Shown here: in pieces, positions 1 to 7,312 of the stretch
Layout: every line of letters starts with the position of its first letter
How positions within the stretch are numbered: the stretch's first letter is position 1
Assembly (NCBI GenBank): GCA_036556085.1
Contig: DATBKE010000109.1
Coordinates: 1-31,732, forward strand
Source of the DNA: JACCTH01 sp036556085
Lineage (GTDB): Bacteria > Actinomycetota > Acidimicrobiia > Spongiisociales > ZC4RG35
Length of the DNA: 31,732 nucleotides
Reading direction: 5' to 3'
Notes under the pieces: generated by a model
Told to the model about the DNA's origin: nothing
Database searches by the model: none
Seen by the model: only the letters and a program-made list of their open reading frames with translations
Position numbers and translations under genes: made by a program

Positions 1-80
1 AGTCGACGGGCTTTGACCCTGGCCGGAGAGTCTCGGAGCACTCGGGGTGCCGTCTCGGTACGAACCGCCTGGAACCACAT
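1..80 (-). CDS. ABC transporter permease, DppC-type, N-terminal fragment
   Basis: An ATG at 80 opens a frame that stays open for 26 codons to the window edge, beginning MWFQAVRTET and ending in a basic stretch (RVKARR). It starts 2 bases after the TGA of the DppB-type permease, with a GAGGAAG stretch upstream, as expected for a translationally coupled partner. In dipeptide/oligopeptide transporters the second permease (DppC) normally follows DppB and starts with a short cytoplasmic tail before its first membrane helix; this fragment would be that tail. Identity is inferred from gene order only, since no conserved transporter segment is inside the window. The ATPase genes would lie further left. 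Confidence 0.5.
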   Translation of the reverse strand, partial: MWFQAVRTETAPRVLRDSPARVKARR

Positions 81-82
81 GA

Positions 83-1093
83 TCAGGTCTTCCTCAGCAC
101 GACCCGGCGGTCGAGATAGCCGTAGGTGACATCGACGAGCAGATTGATACAGAGAAAGAGGATGCTGGTGAAGATGACGAAGGCGAGGGTGGTGGCCTGG
201 TCACCGCTCAGAACCGAATCGGCCATCCAGCTGCCGAGGCCGGGCCAACCGAAAATCGTCTCAACCACCACCGTTCCTTCGAACATGATCCCGATCGAGA
301 GACCGATCACCGTGACGGTGGGAATGAAGGCGTTGCGGCGGGCGTGACGACGGACGACGAGTCGCTCGGGGAGGCCCCGGGCTCGAGCCGCATCGACATA
401 GTCCTTACCCATTTCTTCGAGAAGCGAGGAGCGCATCATCCTGGTCACAATGCCGACTGCGCCGTATCCCAGCGTGAGGGCGGGAAGGACGAGGTGCCAG
501 ATCGCATCCTTGAGGCCGGCCCAGCTACCGGCGAGTATTGAATCGATGACGTAGAAGTTGGTGGGATGGGGGATGCTGGCCCAAATCCGGAAATCGGACC
601 TCCCGTGGGGGAACCAGCCGAGATAGGACCAAAAGATGATGAGGAGGACTATCCCTAGCCAGAAGGTGGGCATGCTGGCTCCCCCCACCGCGAAAATACT
701 CGTGAGCTGATCGGACATCTTGTTGCGACGTCGGGCTGAGAACGTGCCGAGCCCGATCCCCAGCGTGACCGCCCACAGAGCGGCCGCGGCGCCCAGCTCG
801 AATGACGCCGGGATCCGGGACCTGAACACGTCTACCACCGGCGAGACAGCCACCGCCGACCATCCGAGTTCTCCCCGAACCACGCCACCGAGCCACGCCA
901 GGTATTGCATGGGTACAGGCTCGTCGAGGTTGAACCGCTCCTCGAGCGCGGCGATCTCCTCGTCGGTCATTCCCGGCTCGAGGTAAGGGCCGATCGTGGT
1001 GCCTCCCAACCGGGTCATCGAGAAGACCAGGAGGCTCACGACCAGAATGACGAAGGGGAGAGCGAGCAGGCGGCGTGCGATGTACCTATGCAC
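83..1093 (-). CDS. ABC transporter permease, DppB/OppB type
   Basis: Inner-membrane channel subunit of a peptide/opine/nickel-class ABC importer, 336 residues, usual for the family. The N-terminal helix (about residues 8-28) is followed by a periplasmic segment (30-95) with the FNLDEP-type motif near residue 54, then several hydrophobic helices. The EAA-type cytoplasmic loop that contacts the ATPase is at about 231-257 (DYVDAARARG onward), followed by the conserved GTVVVETIFGWPGLG segment. The start is GTG, chosen because AAAGGAG lies 9 bases upstream. It follows the substrate-binding lipoprotein gene by 49 bases and is followed after 2 bases by a second permease. Family substrates are di- and oligopeptides, nickel, glycosides or opines; the locus context suggests a small amide or peptide-like catabolic substrate. 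Confidence 0.93.
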   Translation of the reverse strand: MHRYIARRLLALPFVILVVSLLVFSMTRLGGTTIGPYLEPGMTDEEIAALEERFNLDEPVPMQYLAWLGGVVRGELGWSAVAVSPVVDVFRSRIPASFELGAAAALWAVTLGIGLGTFSARRRNKMSDQLTSIFAVGGASMPTFWLGIVLLIIFWSYLGWFPHGRSDFRIWASIPHPTNFYVIDSILAGSWAGLKDAIWHLVLPALTLGYGAVGIVTRMMRSSLLEEMGKDYVDAARARGLPERLVVRRHARRNAFIPTVTVIGLSIGIMFEGTVVVETIFGWPGLGSWMADSVLSGDQATTLAFVIFTSILFLCINLLVDVTYGYLDRRVVLRKT

Positions 1094-1142
1094 GCTTTAG
1101 TTCTCCTTTCCCCCCTCCGTCATTCATCTGAAGCTATTTATC

Positions 1143-2837
1143 TCATTTGCTGTATAGCGCCCAGTACTGCGACGGCCGCGCCCACATCGGGTTCTCGACA
1201 TGACCCTGCACCCACTCCCCGGCTGCGGAGGGAGCGCCCTCGTTGGCGGGCATGATCCACATGGCCTCCTCGAAGAGGACGTTCTGGATCTCGGAGAGGA
1301 TGCTCAGGCGCTCTTCCTCGTCCAAAGTGGTGCGGGCCGAGGCGATCAGGGCGTCGATAGCCTCGGGATCGGAGTAACCGTCGACGAAGCTGTTGACCGC
1401 CCCGTATCTGCCGTCTGACACCGCGCTGTCAAACAGGTAGGCGTCCGGAGTGCTGTATTGCGAGCTGGTGTACGACCACATCGCCACCGGCAATGGGTCG
1501 GTCGCCAGAATCTCGTCGAACTGTGCTTCCGGCACGGCCATCACATTGACATGGAAGTTGGGGTTGAGGGCCTCGATGCTGTCCTTCAGGGTCAGAGCCG
1601 CGCCGGTGAACCCCTCGTGGGTTTGGTCGCTGGCAATAGAGATGGTGAATCCCTCATCCCAGTAACCAGCCTCGCGGAAGAGCTCTTCGGCCCGGGCCGG
1701 GTCGGTCTCGTAGATGGGTGCATCGGGGTCGTATCCGTACATCTCGACGGGGAGGATGAAGCTGTTGCGACCACCGAGCCCGCCCAGGATTCCGTCGATC
1801 ATGCCCTGGTAGTTGTACGCGTAGTTGAAGGCTTGGCGCACTCGCACGTCCTGAAAGAAGTCGAGCGGGATGGTGTCGCCCTCGGGAAGGCATTCCTCGC
1901 AGATGTTCATGTTCATGCCGATCTGGAGCACCTGCAGGTCGAGGATGCTGGTGTCGACCACGGCGTGGTCTATCGGCTCGATCGAGGGCACGTCCGTGGG
2001 GCTGATGTCGACGATGTCGTATTCCCTCGCTTGCAAACCGGTAGCCGGCGTGTCGACTATCAACTCCCAACGCACGGGCAGGTGGGCCGGCTCGCCCCAG
2101 TAGTCGGGGTTGATGTCGAAGGTCATGCGGTCGCCTCGTTCCCACGTGGCGAGGGTGTAAGGACCGGTGCCCACCATGTTCTGCGCCATGAACTCATTGG
2201 GCTGGCCCGCAACCACGCCACCGTTCGCCTCCACCGCGTCTTGGCTCACCACCGATGCCACCGGATGGGCAGCGAGGAAGGCGAGGAAGGAGGCATCAAC
2301 CTCGTTGAGCGTTACCTCGAAGGTCAAGTCGTCGACCACCCGAGTCTCGGCCACGTTTTCAAAGAGCGGCGCCTGGCCTTCGGGAAGGTTCATCTCGACG
2401 ACGCGATCCCACGAGTATTTGACGTCCTCGGCGGTCATGTCGGTGCCGTCGGAGAAGACCACGCCTTCCCGGAGGGGGAAGGTATAGGTGAGCCCGTCGT
2501 CGGAGAGCAACCCGTTTTCCTGGCTGGGAACCTCTGTGGAAAGTTGGGGGATGACAGAACCGTCCTCGGCGTCAATGAAGACGAGCCGGTCGTAGACATT
2601 GAGGATGACGTCCATGCCGACATCGTTTCCATTGACGGCGGCGGGATCGAGGTTGAAGACGTCGTCGTTCACCGTGGCCACCAGCACATCCGGGTTGGGC
2701 ACGTCACCGGTGCCGGCTGCAGCCGTAGTGCCGGTGTCCGACGTCGTGTCAGTAGTGCCTGTGGCGCACGCCGCCAAAACCAGCGTGAGGACAGCGCATA
2801 AGGCCAATATCCTCGCCGCAAACGATTTTCGTCCCAT
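1143..2837 (-). CDS. ABC transporter substrate-binding lipoprotein (SBP_bac_5 family)
   Basis: Extracytoplasmic solute receptor that delivers ligand to the permease encoded just downstream. From the chosen ATG the protein has 564 residues. It has a lipoprotein signal (residues 1-24) with positive MGRKSFAAR, a hydrophobic core and lipobox LAAC, so C24 would be lipidated. Family landmarks are the FSDGTDMTAEDVKYSWDR region, GTGPYTL followed by INPDYWGE, and VRQAFNYAYN. An in-frame TTG at 2852 exists, but AGGAGG at 2844-2849 lies inside that extension and sits 6 bases before the ATG at 2837, so 2837 is preferred. A CEEC pair in the middle of the protein may form a disulfide. The gene carries its own promoter and a putative operator upstream (2886-2926). 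Ligand unknown; the family binds peptides, opines and other small amides. Confidence 0.93.
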   Translation of the reverse strand: MGRKSFAARILALCAVLTLVLAACATGTTDTTSDTGTTAAAGTGDVPNPDVLVATVNDDVFNLDPAAVNGNDVGMDVILNVYDRLVFIDAEDGSVIPQLSTEVPSQENGLLSDDGLTYTFPLREGVVFSDGTDMTAEDVKYSWDRVVEMNLPEGQAPLFENVAETRVVDDLTFEVTLNEVDASFLAFLAAHPVASVVSQDAVEANGGVVAGQPNEFMAQNMVGTGPYTLATWERGDRMTFDINPDYWGEPAHLPVRWELIVDTPATGLQAREYDIVDISPTDVPSIEPIDHAVVDTSILDLQVLQIGMNMNICEECLPEGDTIPLDFFQDVRVRQAFNYAYNYQGMIDGILGGLGGRNSFILPVEMYGYDPDAPIYETDPARAEELFREAGYWDEGFTISIASDQTHEGFTGAALTLKDSIEALNPNFHVNVMAVPEAQFDEILATDPLPVAMWSYTSSQYSTPDAYLFDSAVSDGRYGAVNSFVDGYSDPEAIDALIASARTTLDEEERLSILSEIQNVLFEEAMWIMPANEGAPSAAGEWVQGHVENPMWARPSQYWALYSK

Positions 2838-2885
2838 GGGAGGCCTCCTCAAATTGTCTCCAGACGAGCGGGCTCGATCGCCAGC

Positions 2886-2897
2886 CCAATCGTTTGC
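2886..2897. promoter_or_regulatory. Putative LacI-type operator, copy 1
   Basis: The plus-strand sequence is CCAATCGTTTGC, a near-palindrome centred on CG as in LacI-family operators. It shares CAATCG(A/T)TTG with copies at 18560 and 22787. It directly abuts the -10 candidate of the ABC transporter gene, so a bound protein would cover the transcription start. Assignment to the LacI protein encoded at 22875 is inferred. Confidence 0.5.
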
Positions 2898-2926
2898 ACG
2901 CTAACCAGGGGCGCCGTCCTCTGCAA
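2898..2926 (-). promoter_or_regulatory. Candidate sigma-70-type promoter of the ABC transporter operon
   Basis: Reading the minus strand, TTGCAG (2926-2921), a 17-base spacer and TAGCGT (2903-2898) form a plausible -35/-10 pair. The putative operator (2886-2897) follows immediately. The transcript would start about 50 bases before the lipoprotein start at 2837. Confidence 0.45.
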
Positions 2927-2954
2927 CCGATCCCAGAGGTCGTTTGGGGCCGAA

Positions 2955-4121
2955 TCAGCCGATGCGGCCCAGTCCCCGGGGGAAGTCATGGAGGGAGCGG
3001 TGCCCGTTTTGAGTCACCGCAACGAGATGCCCGGTCTGGACCCCGGCCCGCTCGTCGGGGGTGATGACGTTGGGCTGAATGACCAACGCCATGCCCTCTT
3101 CGAGTGTCAGGTCGGGTATGGGCAGATTGGGGCGGCTCTTGGCCCCTAGGACCGGCGGCAGGTACCCCCCGCCATAGCCATGAACAAGGTCGTCATAAAT
3201 GGTGAACCCCATCTCTTCGATGACTGCGGATGCCTCGACCAGGTCGGCGGCATGGGCGCCGGGACGAATTGCGGCGGCGATGGCATCGAAGGCGGCGTCG
3301 GCCGCCCGATGGAGGTCGACGAATAGCGGCGTCGGGTCCGCGGCGATGCTGAAGGTCCGCAATACCTGGGCGGCATAGCCCCAGTAGGCGGCGCTGATCT
3401 CGCAGAAGAGGATGTCACCGGTCTGCAGTCGCCGGGTCGACTGGAACTGGGACGGAACGCACTTGTCGGGATCGTTCATCGAGGTGACGGCGAAGTAGTG
3501 GATGTGGTTGGTGCCGCCCTTGGCCAGGTAGGCGCCTTCGACAATCGCCGCCAAATGCCGCTCATCCATCCCGATCTCGACCTGCTCGACCAGGGCGGCG
3601 ACCGCCTGATCGGAGAGCCGGGCAGCCACCTCCAGTCGCGCGATTTCCTCCTGCGACTTGATCAGCCGCAATCGCTGGTACTCGGCATCCAGTTCGACCA
3701 ACTCGCCCACTGCGCTCGCCAGTCGCAAATGACTTCGATGACGTAGCGGTCCCAATACTCCAACCCGCTGACTCGGCCCGACCCGAGCCCGAAGCAGCTC
3801 TTCGACGCGGGCGATGGTCGAGGGCCCGCCCCATTCGACCTCGCAGTCAGAGGCGATGGTGCGCGCATTGGGCAGATGGTTGTAATGCTGCACGAATAGG
3901 CGCGGCGTCTCATCGGGTGTGAACAGCAGCGCTGCTTCGGTGGTGACCGGCCAATCGGTCAGCCAAGGAACGGCGGACCCAACCCGCTCAGCGCCATAAG
4001 CAAGGAGATGGGACACTCCGGCGGTCCCCATCAGCTCGACGATCATCTGGCGTCGCCGGGCCAGTTCATCCTTGCTGAACCTCGGATAGAGATCGTCCAT
4101 GTGGTCGACCATATCCCTCAT
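2955..4121 (-). CDS. M24-fold (creatinase/prolidase-like) hydrolase lacking the metal ligands
   Basis: 388 residues with an N-terminal creatinase-type domain (about 15-150) and a C-terminal pita-bread domain (about 160-380). In metal-dependent M24 peptidases five residues (D, D, H, E, E) hold two metals. Here the aligned positions read E241, Q252, H314, Q349 and G364; the GY and RT around the second site are kept. This argues against a metallo-aminopeptidase and resembles metal-free pita-bread enzymes such as creatinase and ectoine hydrolase, which cleave C-N bonds of small amidine or amide compounds. Start choice is uncertain: ATGs at 4121, 4112 and 4100 are in frame and none has a good ribosome site. 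It is divergent from the lyase gene at 4197 and may be a relative of the M24-fold protein at 5198. Common databases would call it a Xaa-Pro peptidase; I think that is misleading. Confidence 0.85.
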   Translation of the reverse strand: MRDMVDHMDDLYPRFSKDELARRRQMIVELMGTAGVSHLLAYGAERVGSAVPWLTDWPVTTEAALLFTPDETPRLFVQHYNHLPNARTIASDCEVEWGGPSTIARVEELLRARVGPSQRVGVLGPLRHRSHLRLASAVGELVELDAEYQRLRLIKSQEEIARLEVAARLSDQAVAALVEQVEIGMDERHLAAIVEGAYLAKGGTNHIHYFAVTSMNDPDKCVPSQFQSTRRLQTGDILFCEISAAYWGYAAQVLRTFSIAADPTPLFVDLHRAADAAFDAIAAAIRPGAHAADLVEASAVIEEMGFTIYDDLVHGYGGGYLPPVLGAKSRPNLPIPDLTLEEGMALVIQPNVITPDERAGVQTGHLVAVTQNGHRSLHDFPRGLGRIG

Positions 4122-4134
4122 TGCACCGGAATGC

Positions 4135-4146
4135 GCAAACGTATGT
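4135..4146. promoter_or_regulatory. Degenerate copy of the putative LacI-type operator
   Basis: GCAAACGTATGT (reverse complement ACATACGTTTGC) lies in the 75-base gap between the divergent M24-fold gene (4121) and lyase gene (4197). It differs from the copy at 22787 at two positions but keeps the outer GCAA and TGT arms and the central CG. A TACCGT at 4152-4157 could be a -10 for the rightward gene, but no good -35 is at the right distance. Weaker than the three other copies. Confidence 0.32.
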
Positions 4147-4196
4147 GCTGCTACCGTCGGTTCGTCGCTGGCTATTGGCGCGAGGAGGTAGCCGCT

Positions 4197-5171
4197 ATGA
4201 CTTCCAGGGCGAAAGAGACCGCCTTCGAAAAGGTACGAGGGCTCTGGATTGCGATTCCCACCCCGTTCACCTCGGCAGGGGCAATCGACGAAGGGTTGCT
4301 ACGCAAGTCGGTCGACTACTACATCGAAGCGCTCGCCGTCGACGGCATCTTCTGTGGGGGCGTGATGGGTGAGTTCTGGGCGATGACCACAGAAGAACGG
4401 GCCCGGGTCCATGAGCTGGTGGTGAATGCCGCCGCCGGCCGGGTGCCAGTGATGGCCCACATCGGACATCACACGTACGCCGAGGCCGCGCAACTCTCCC
4501 GCCACGCCGAGGAGATCGGCGCCGATTTCGTGATCGCCATCAATCCCTACTTCCCGATCAAGCCTTCCGACGACATCGTGCGTGCTTGGTATCAGCGCCT
4601 TACTGCCGAGTCATCGGTTCCCTTCTTTCTCTTCAACACCTCTTACTCCGGTTATGCCCTGAGCCCCGAGGTCATCGCCGAGCTTGCCGACTTGGATCCG
4701 GTATGCGGGATCAAGAACCCGAAGCCGAGAGAGCACCTCCTCCGGGTCCAGGAACTCGCCGGCGACAAGATCGTCGTCTGCGATGCCTCCGAAGCCGACT
4801 GGCTGGAGCTCCATCTGGATCACGGCTTCCAGTCGCTGATGTCAACGCCGGCGCTGGCGATGTATCAAACCCCCACCAACCGCCCCATCCACGACTACAC
4901 CCTCAGAGCCGATAGCGGCGATGCCGCCGGGGCGTGGGCTCTACACGGCACCCTCGAACGAGAGCGGGACAAGTTCGAGCGTTGGATGCGGGACAGTTGG
5001 ATCGCCCGTGGCGAGGGAGCCATTCCCATCGCCGCGCTGAAGACGTGGCTCGCTCTGATGGGTTTGCCCCAGGGCCCGGTGCGCCCGCCGCTGATCCCGC
5101 TGACCAACGAGCAAACGGAGGCACTGCAGGCTGACTTGGCGGGCTTGGGCTTGCTCGACTCGATCTCCTGA
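4197..5171 (+). CDS. Dihydrodipicolinate synthase/N-acetylneuraminate lyase family protein, atypical active site
   Basis: A class I aldolase-fold (TIM-barrel) protein of 324 residues. The start at 4197 is fixed by GAGGAGG 8 bases upstream; the frame is open further 5' but that part does not look like the family. The Schiff-base lysine is K173 in the VCGIKNPK segment. Two other hallmarks are changed. The GTTGE pyruvate-binding turn reads GGVMGEF (54-60), replacing both threonines. The position of the catalytic tyrosine (Y133 of E. coli DapA) is F146 in the LFNTSYSG segment, and the following arginine is absent. So it probably forms an imine with a carbonyl substrate but is unlikely to be a lysine-biosynthesis DapA; a retro-aldol lyase or dehydratase in the catabolic pathway is more likely. 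It is followed after 26 bases by an M24-fold gene, likely co-transcribed. Confidence 0.88.
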   Translation: MTSRAKETAFEKVRGLWIAIPTPFTSAGAIDEGLLRKSVDYYIEALAVDGIFCGGVMGEFWAMTTEERARVHELVVNAAAGRVPVMAHIGHHTYAEAAQLSRHAEEIGADFVIAINPYFPIKPSDDIVRAWYQRLTAESSVPFFLFNTSYSGYALSPEVIAELADLDPVCGIKNPKPREHLLRVQELAGDKIVVCDASEADWLELHLDHGFQSLMSTPALAMYQTPTNRPIHDYTLRADSGDAAGAWALHGTLERERDKFERWMRDSWIARGEGAIPIAALKTWLALMGLPQGPVRPPLIPLTNEQTEALQADLAGLGLLDSIS

Positions 5172-5197
5172 TAGCCCTCGAGACCAAGGAGGACCAC

Positions 5198-6472
5198 ATG
5201 ACCCCAGGCGACATCGACTTCAAAGATGCGGTCGGCAAGATGCACTCCGAAGTCTTCGGAGGGGTTGCCAACTCGCCGTGGTACTCCGACGCGGTCTACG
5301 AGAGATTCTCCGACGGCGAGTACCAGCGTCGGTTCGACGCCACCCGAGCGAAGATGAAGCGACTCGGCCTCGACGTGCTTATCGCCTCCGGTGGTCCCAA
5401 TCATTGGAGCTGGGGTGGCGGGATGCGCTGGCTGAGTAATCACTGGGAGTGGCACGGGGTGTCGGCGTATGTCGTGGTACCCCCCGAAGGGGAGCCGGTT
5501 CTGATCTGCGGGCCCGGCGGCGCCCATCGCGAGGCGGTGCGCCGCGCCACTCCATTGACAGATGTTCGACATTCACGCTGGGGACGATCGGGCGAGGTGA
5601 TCGTCGAGCTCATCAAGGAGTGGGGTCTGGCCGATGCCACGGTTGGCATCTCGCATGTCGATCCCGTTTATGGCCACCACCTCCCGGTGGATGAATGGGA
5701 GCGTCTCCGAGACGGTCTCCCCGAGGCCAGGTTCGAGCGGGTGGGGGACTTCTTCCACGAGCTCGTCCATACCAAGAGCGCTGAGGAGATCGAATGTGTG
5801 CGCCAAGCCGGGAAGCTGATGGATCAGGCCTTCGGGGCCATGGTCGCCGTCGCCCGCCCCGGTGTCACCGAGTATCAGCTCGCTGCCGCTGCTACCCACG
5901 CCGTCATGGACGGCGGCGGTCAGATGGACTTCAACATCATCGGGTCGACGCGGATGGATAACCCGGGAATGGTGTTCGGCAATCCCTGGCCGTCGAGCCG
6001 TCGGCTGCAAAAAGGCGACATCATCATCAACGAGCTGGCTTGTGGCTACAACGGATACTCGGTCCAAATCGGAGGTCCCGTTTGCATCGGGGAACCTCCC
6101 TCGTGGATTCGAGAGTTCTTCGACGAGGTGGTGCTTCCGGGATACGACCTCATGGCCCAACAGCTGGTTGGAGGCAGCAGTTGGGACGACGTGATGAAGG
6201 CCAGTCAGTTCTTCCGCGACAAGGGATACGACTCGCGGCCCCTATTTCTCCATTGCATCGATTTCACCAGCCACACCCCGCATGTGATGTGGGACCACGT
6301 CGTCGCCAACGACAACGAGCTTGATCTGGCTCCGGGAATCGTGGCCATGCTCGAACCGACGATCATCACCCCCGATGGGTTGCTCGGGATCTTCTTTGGG
6401 AGAACCTATGTCATCACCGACGGCGGCCACGAACAGGTAACGAACTTCCCCCACGAGCTGGTCGTGGTCTGA
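5198..6472 (+). CDS. Second M24-fold (creatinase-like) hydrolase lacking most metal ligands
   Basis: 424 residues; the start is fixed by AAGGAGG 5 bases before the ATG. It has an N-terminal creatinase-like domain (about 40-190) and a C-terminal pita-bread domain (195-420). The five M24 metal positions read E279, Q290, H352, E386 and G401 instead of D, D, H, E, E, and the usual RT after the second site is GP. As in the protein at 2955, metal peptidase activity is unlikely; a metal-independent amidino- or amidohydrolase is the better reading, by analogy to creatinase and ectoine hydrolase. It is co-directional with the lyase gene 26 bases upstream. Its stop is 10 bases from the convergent HxlR gene. 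The two M24-fold proteins are clearly divergent from each other, so they may act on different intermediates or form a heteromer. Confidence 0.87.
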   Translation: MTPGDIDFKDAVGKMHSEVFGGVANSPWYSDAVYERFSDGEYQRRFDATRAKMKRLGLDVLIASGGPNHWSWGGGMRWLSNHWEWHGVSAYVVVPPEGEPVLICGPGGAHREAVRRATPLTDVRHSRWGRSGEVIVELIKEWGLADATVGISHVDPVYGHHLPVDEWERLRDGLPEARFERVGDFFHELVHTKSAEEIECVRQAGKLMDQAFGAMVAVARPGVTEYQLAAAATHAVMDGGGQMDFNIIGSTRMDNPGMVFGNPWPSSRRLQKGDIIINELACGYNGYSVQIGGPVCIGEPPSWIREFFDEVVLPGYDLMAQQLVGGSSWDDVMKASQFFRDKGYDSRPLFLHCIDFTSHTPHVMWDHVVANDNELDLAPGIVAMLEPTIITPDGLLGIFFGRTYVITDGGHEQVTNFPHELVVV

Positions 6473-6482
6473 CTGCGGTCGA

Positions 6483-7172
6483 TCAACCGACGGCTTGTCG
6501 AGCGGCCGGCTTAATGTGAGCGAACATGCTCCGGCCGTTCCAGGTAGGGAACGCTCTTACTAACGATGACGGCCCGTGCAGTTGGATGCGGTCGTCGCGA
6601 ATAGCCTCGGCCCAGCTGAGCTGTCCGGCGTGCCACTTGACGAAGGCTTCGGCTTCCGCGGTTATGTAGAGGTCCTCGTCGAGGCCCGGGTACGTCTTGC
6701 ATATCTCGGTGTCGCCAGCCTCGATTAGCAACCAGTACCGCTCATGCGTGCGGCGACCAATGAAGTCGAACTGGATCACGACACGGCGGTTTGGAAGCCG
6801 GTCGCGACGCAACGCGTTGCACATCGACCACAAAGCCACAAAGGGATCGAGGTTCTCCGGGGCGATCTCGAGCCAGCGAGCTCCCCACTCGCCAAGTGAA
6901 GCGCAGACCTTGAACAGATCACGACCCGCCGGCGTCAGTTCGTAATAGCGCCCGCTCCCGACAGCTTTGGGCGCGGTTGTGACGATGCCAAGCCGCTTCA
7001 GCTGCTGGAGACGCTGCGAGAGCAGAGTGCGTGATAGCCCCGGCGCACCTTCCAGGATCTCGCTGAAGCTCCTACAGCCGAGGTACAGGTTGCGAACGAT
7101 CAGCGGCGTCCAACGCTCCCCGAAGATCTCGGCACCACGGGCAATGGGGCAGTACTGGCCATAAGTGCGCAT
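6483..7172 (-). CDS. HxlR-family transcriptional regulator with C-terminal SCP2-like domain
   Basis: 229 residues. Residues 1-105 form the HxlR (MarR-like) winged helix: CPIARGAEIFGERWTPLIVR (8-27), SRTLLSQRL and the wing ending YYELTPAGRDL. C8 lies at the position of the redox-sensing cysteine found in several HxlR/YodB regulators. Residues 120-225 resemble a sterol-carrier-protein-2-like ligand pocket, with the pattern of WAEAI, then a short strand, then WNGRSMF. It is divergent from the FAD-linked oxidoreductase at 7313 across a 140-base gap and is the likely local regulator of that gene, perhaps sensing a quinone or electrophile. No clear ribosome site precedes the ATG. The pair lacks the CAATCGWTTG operator seen elsewhere in the locus, so it seems separately controlled. 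Confidence 0.9.
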   Translation of the reverse strand: MRTYGQYCPIARGAEIFGERWTPLIVRNLYLGCRSFSEILEGAPGLSRTLLSQRLQQLKRLGIVTTAPKAVGSGRYYELTPAGRDLFKVCASLGEWGARWLEIAPENLDPFVALWSMCNALRRDRLPNRRVVIQFDFIGRRTHERYWLLIEAGDTEICKTYPGLDEDLYITAEAEAFVKWHAGQLSWAEAIRDDRIQLHGPSSLVRAFPTWNGRSMFAHIKPAARQAVG

Positions 7173-7312
7173 AACGCCATTGTGGCTTCTCGCTCAGTTC
7201 GCTGGAAGTCCAGATTCTTTACTTCACAACCCTGGACAACGGTGGTGCAATCGAGAACGTCGACGCAATCACTGACAACTACTAGTGGACGACCTCAGGG
7301 GAGACAACGAGT

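Noticed and set aside
1458..2801. Long open frame on the plus strand, antisense to the ABC lipoprotein gene
   Set aside because: It mirrors the codon pattern of the lipoprotein gene, has no recognisable domain and no ribosome site; a usual shadow in GC-rich DNA. The same holds for the open frame at 9850-11586 antisense to the CrtI-like gene.
2818..2829. GCAAACGATTTT, a partial match to the operator motif inside the lipoprotein signal-peptide codons
   Set aside because: Only one arm and the centre match; the second arm is lost and it lies in coding sequence. It could be an auxiliary site but I cannot support it.
2955..6472. Xaa-Pro dipeptidase/aminopeptidase P function for the two M24-fold proteins
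   Set aside because: Most of the five metal ligands needed for peptidase activity are replaced in both proteins.
6476..6489. Imperfect palindrome CGGTCGATCAACCG between convergent stops
   Set aside because: Short, imperfect, without a T-run, and overlapping the 3' end of the HxlR gene; not enough for a terminator call.
7247..7258. GCAATCGAGAAC between the HxlR and oxidoreductase genes
   Set aside because: Only the left half of the CAATCGWTTG palindrome is present, so it is not a credible copy of the operator.
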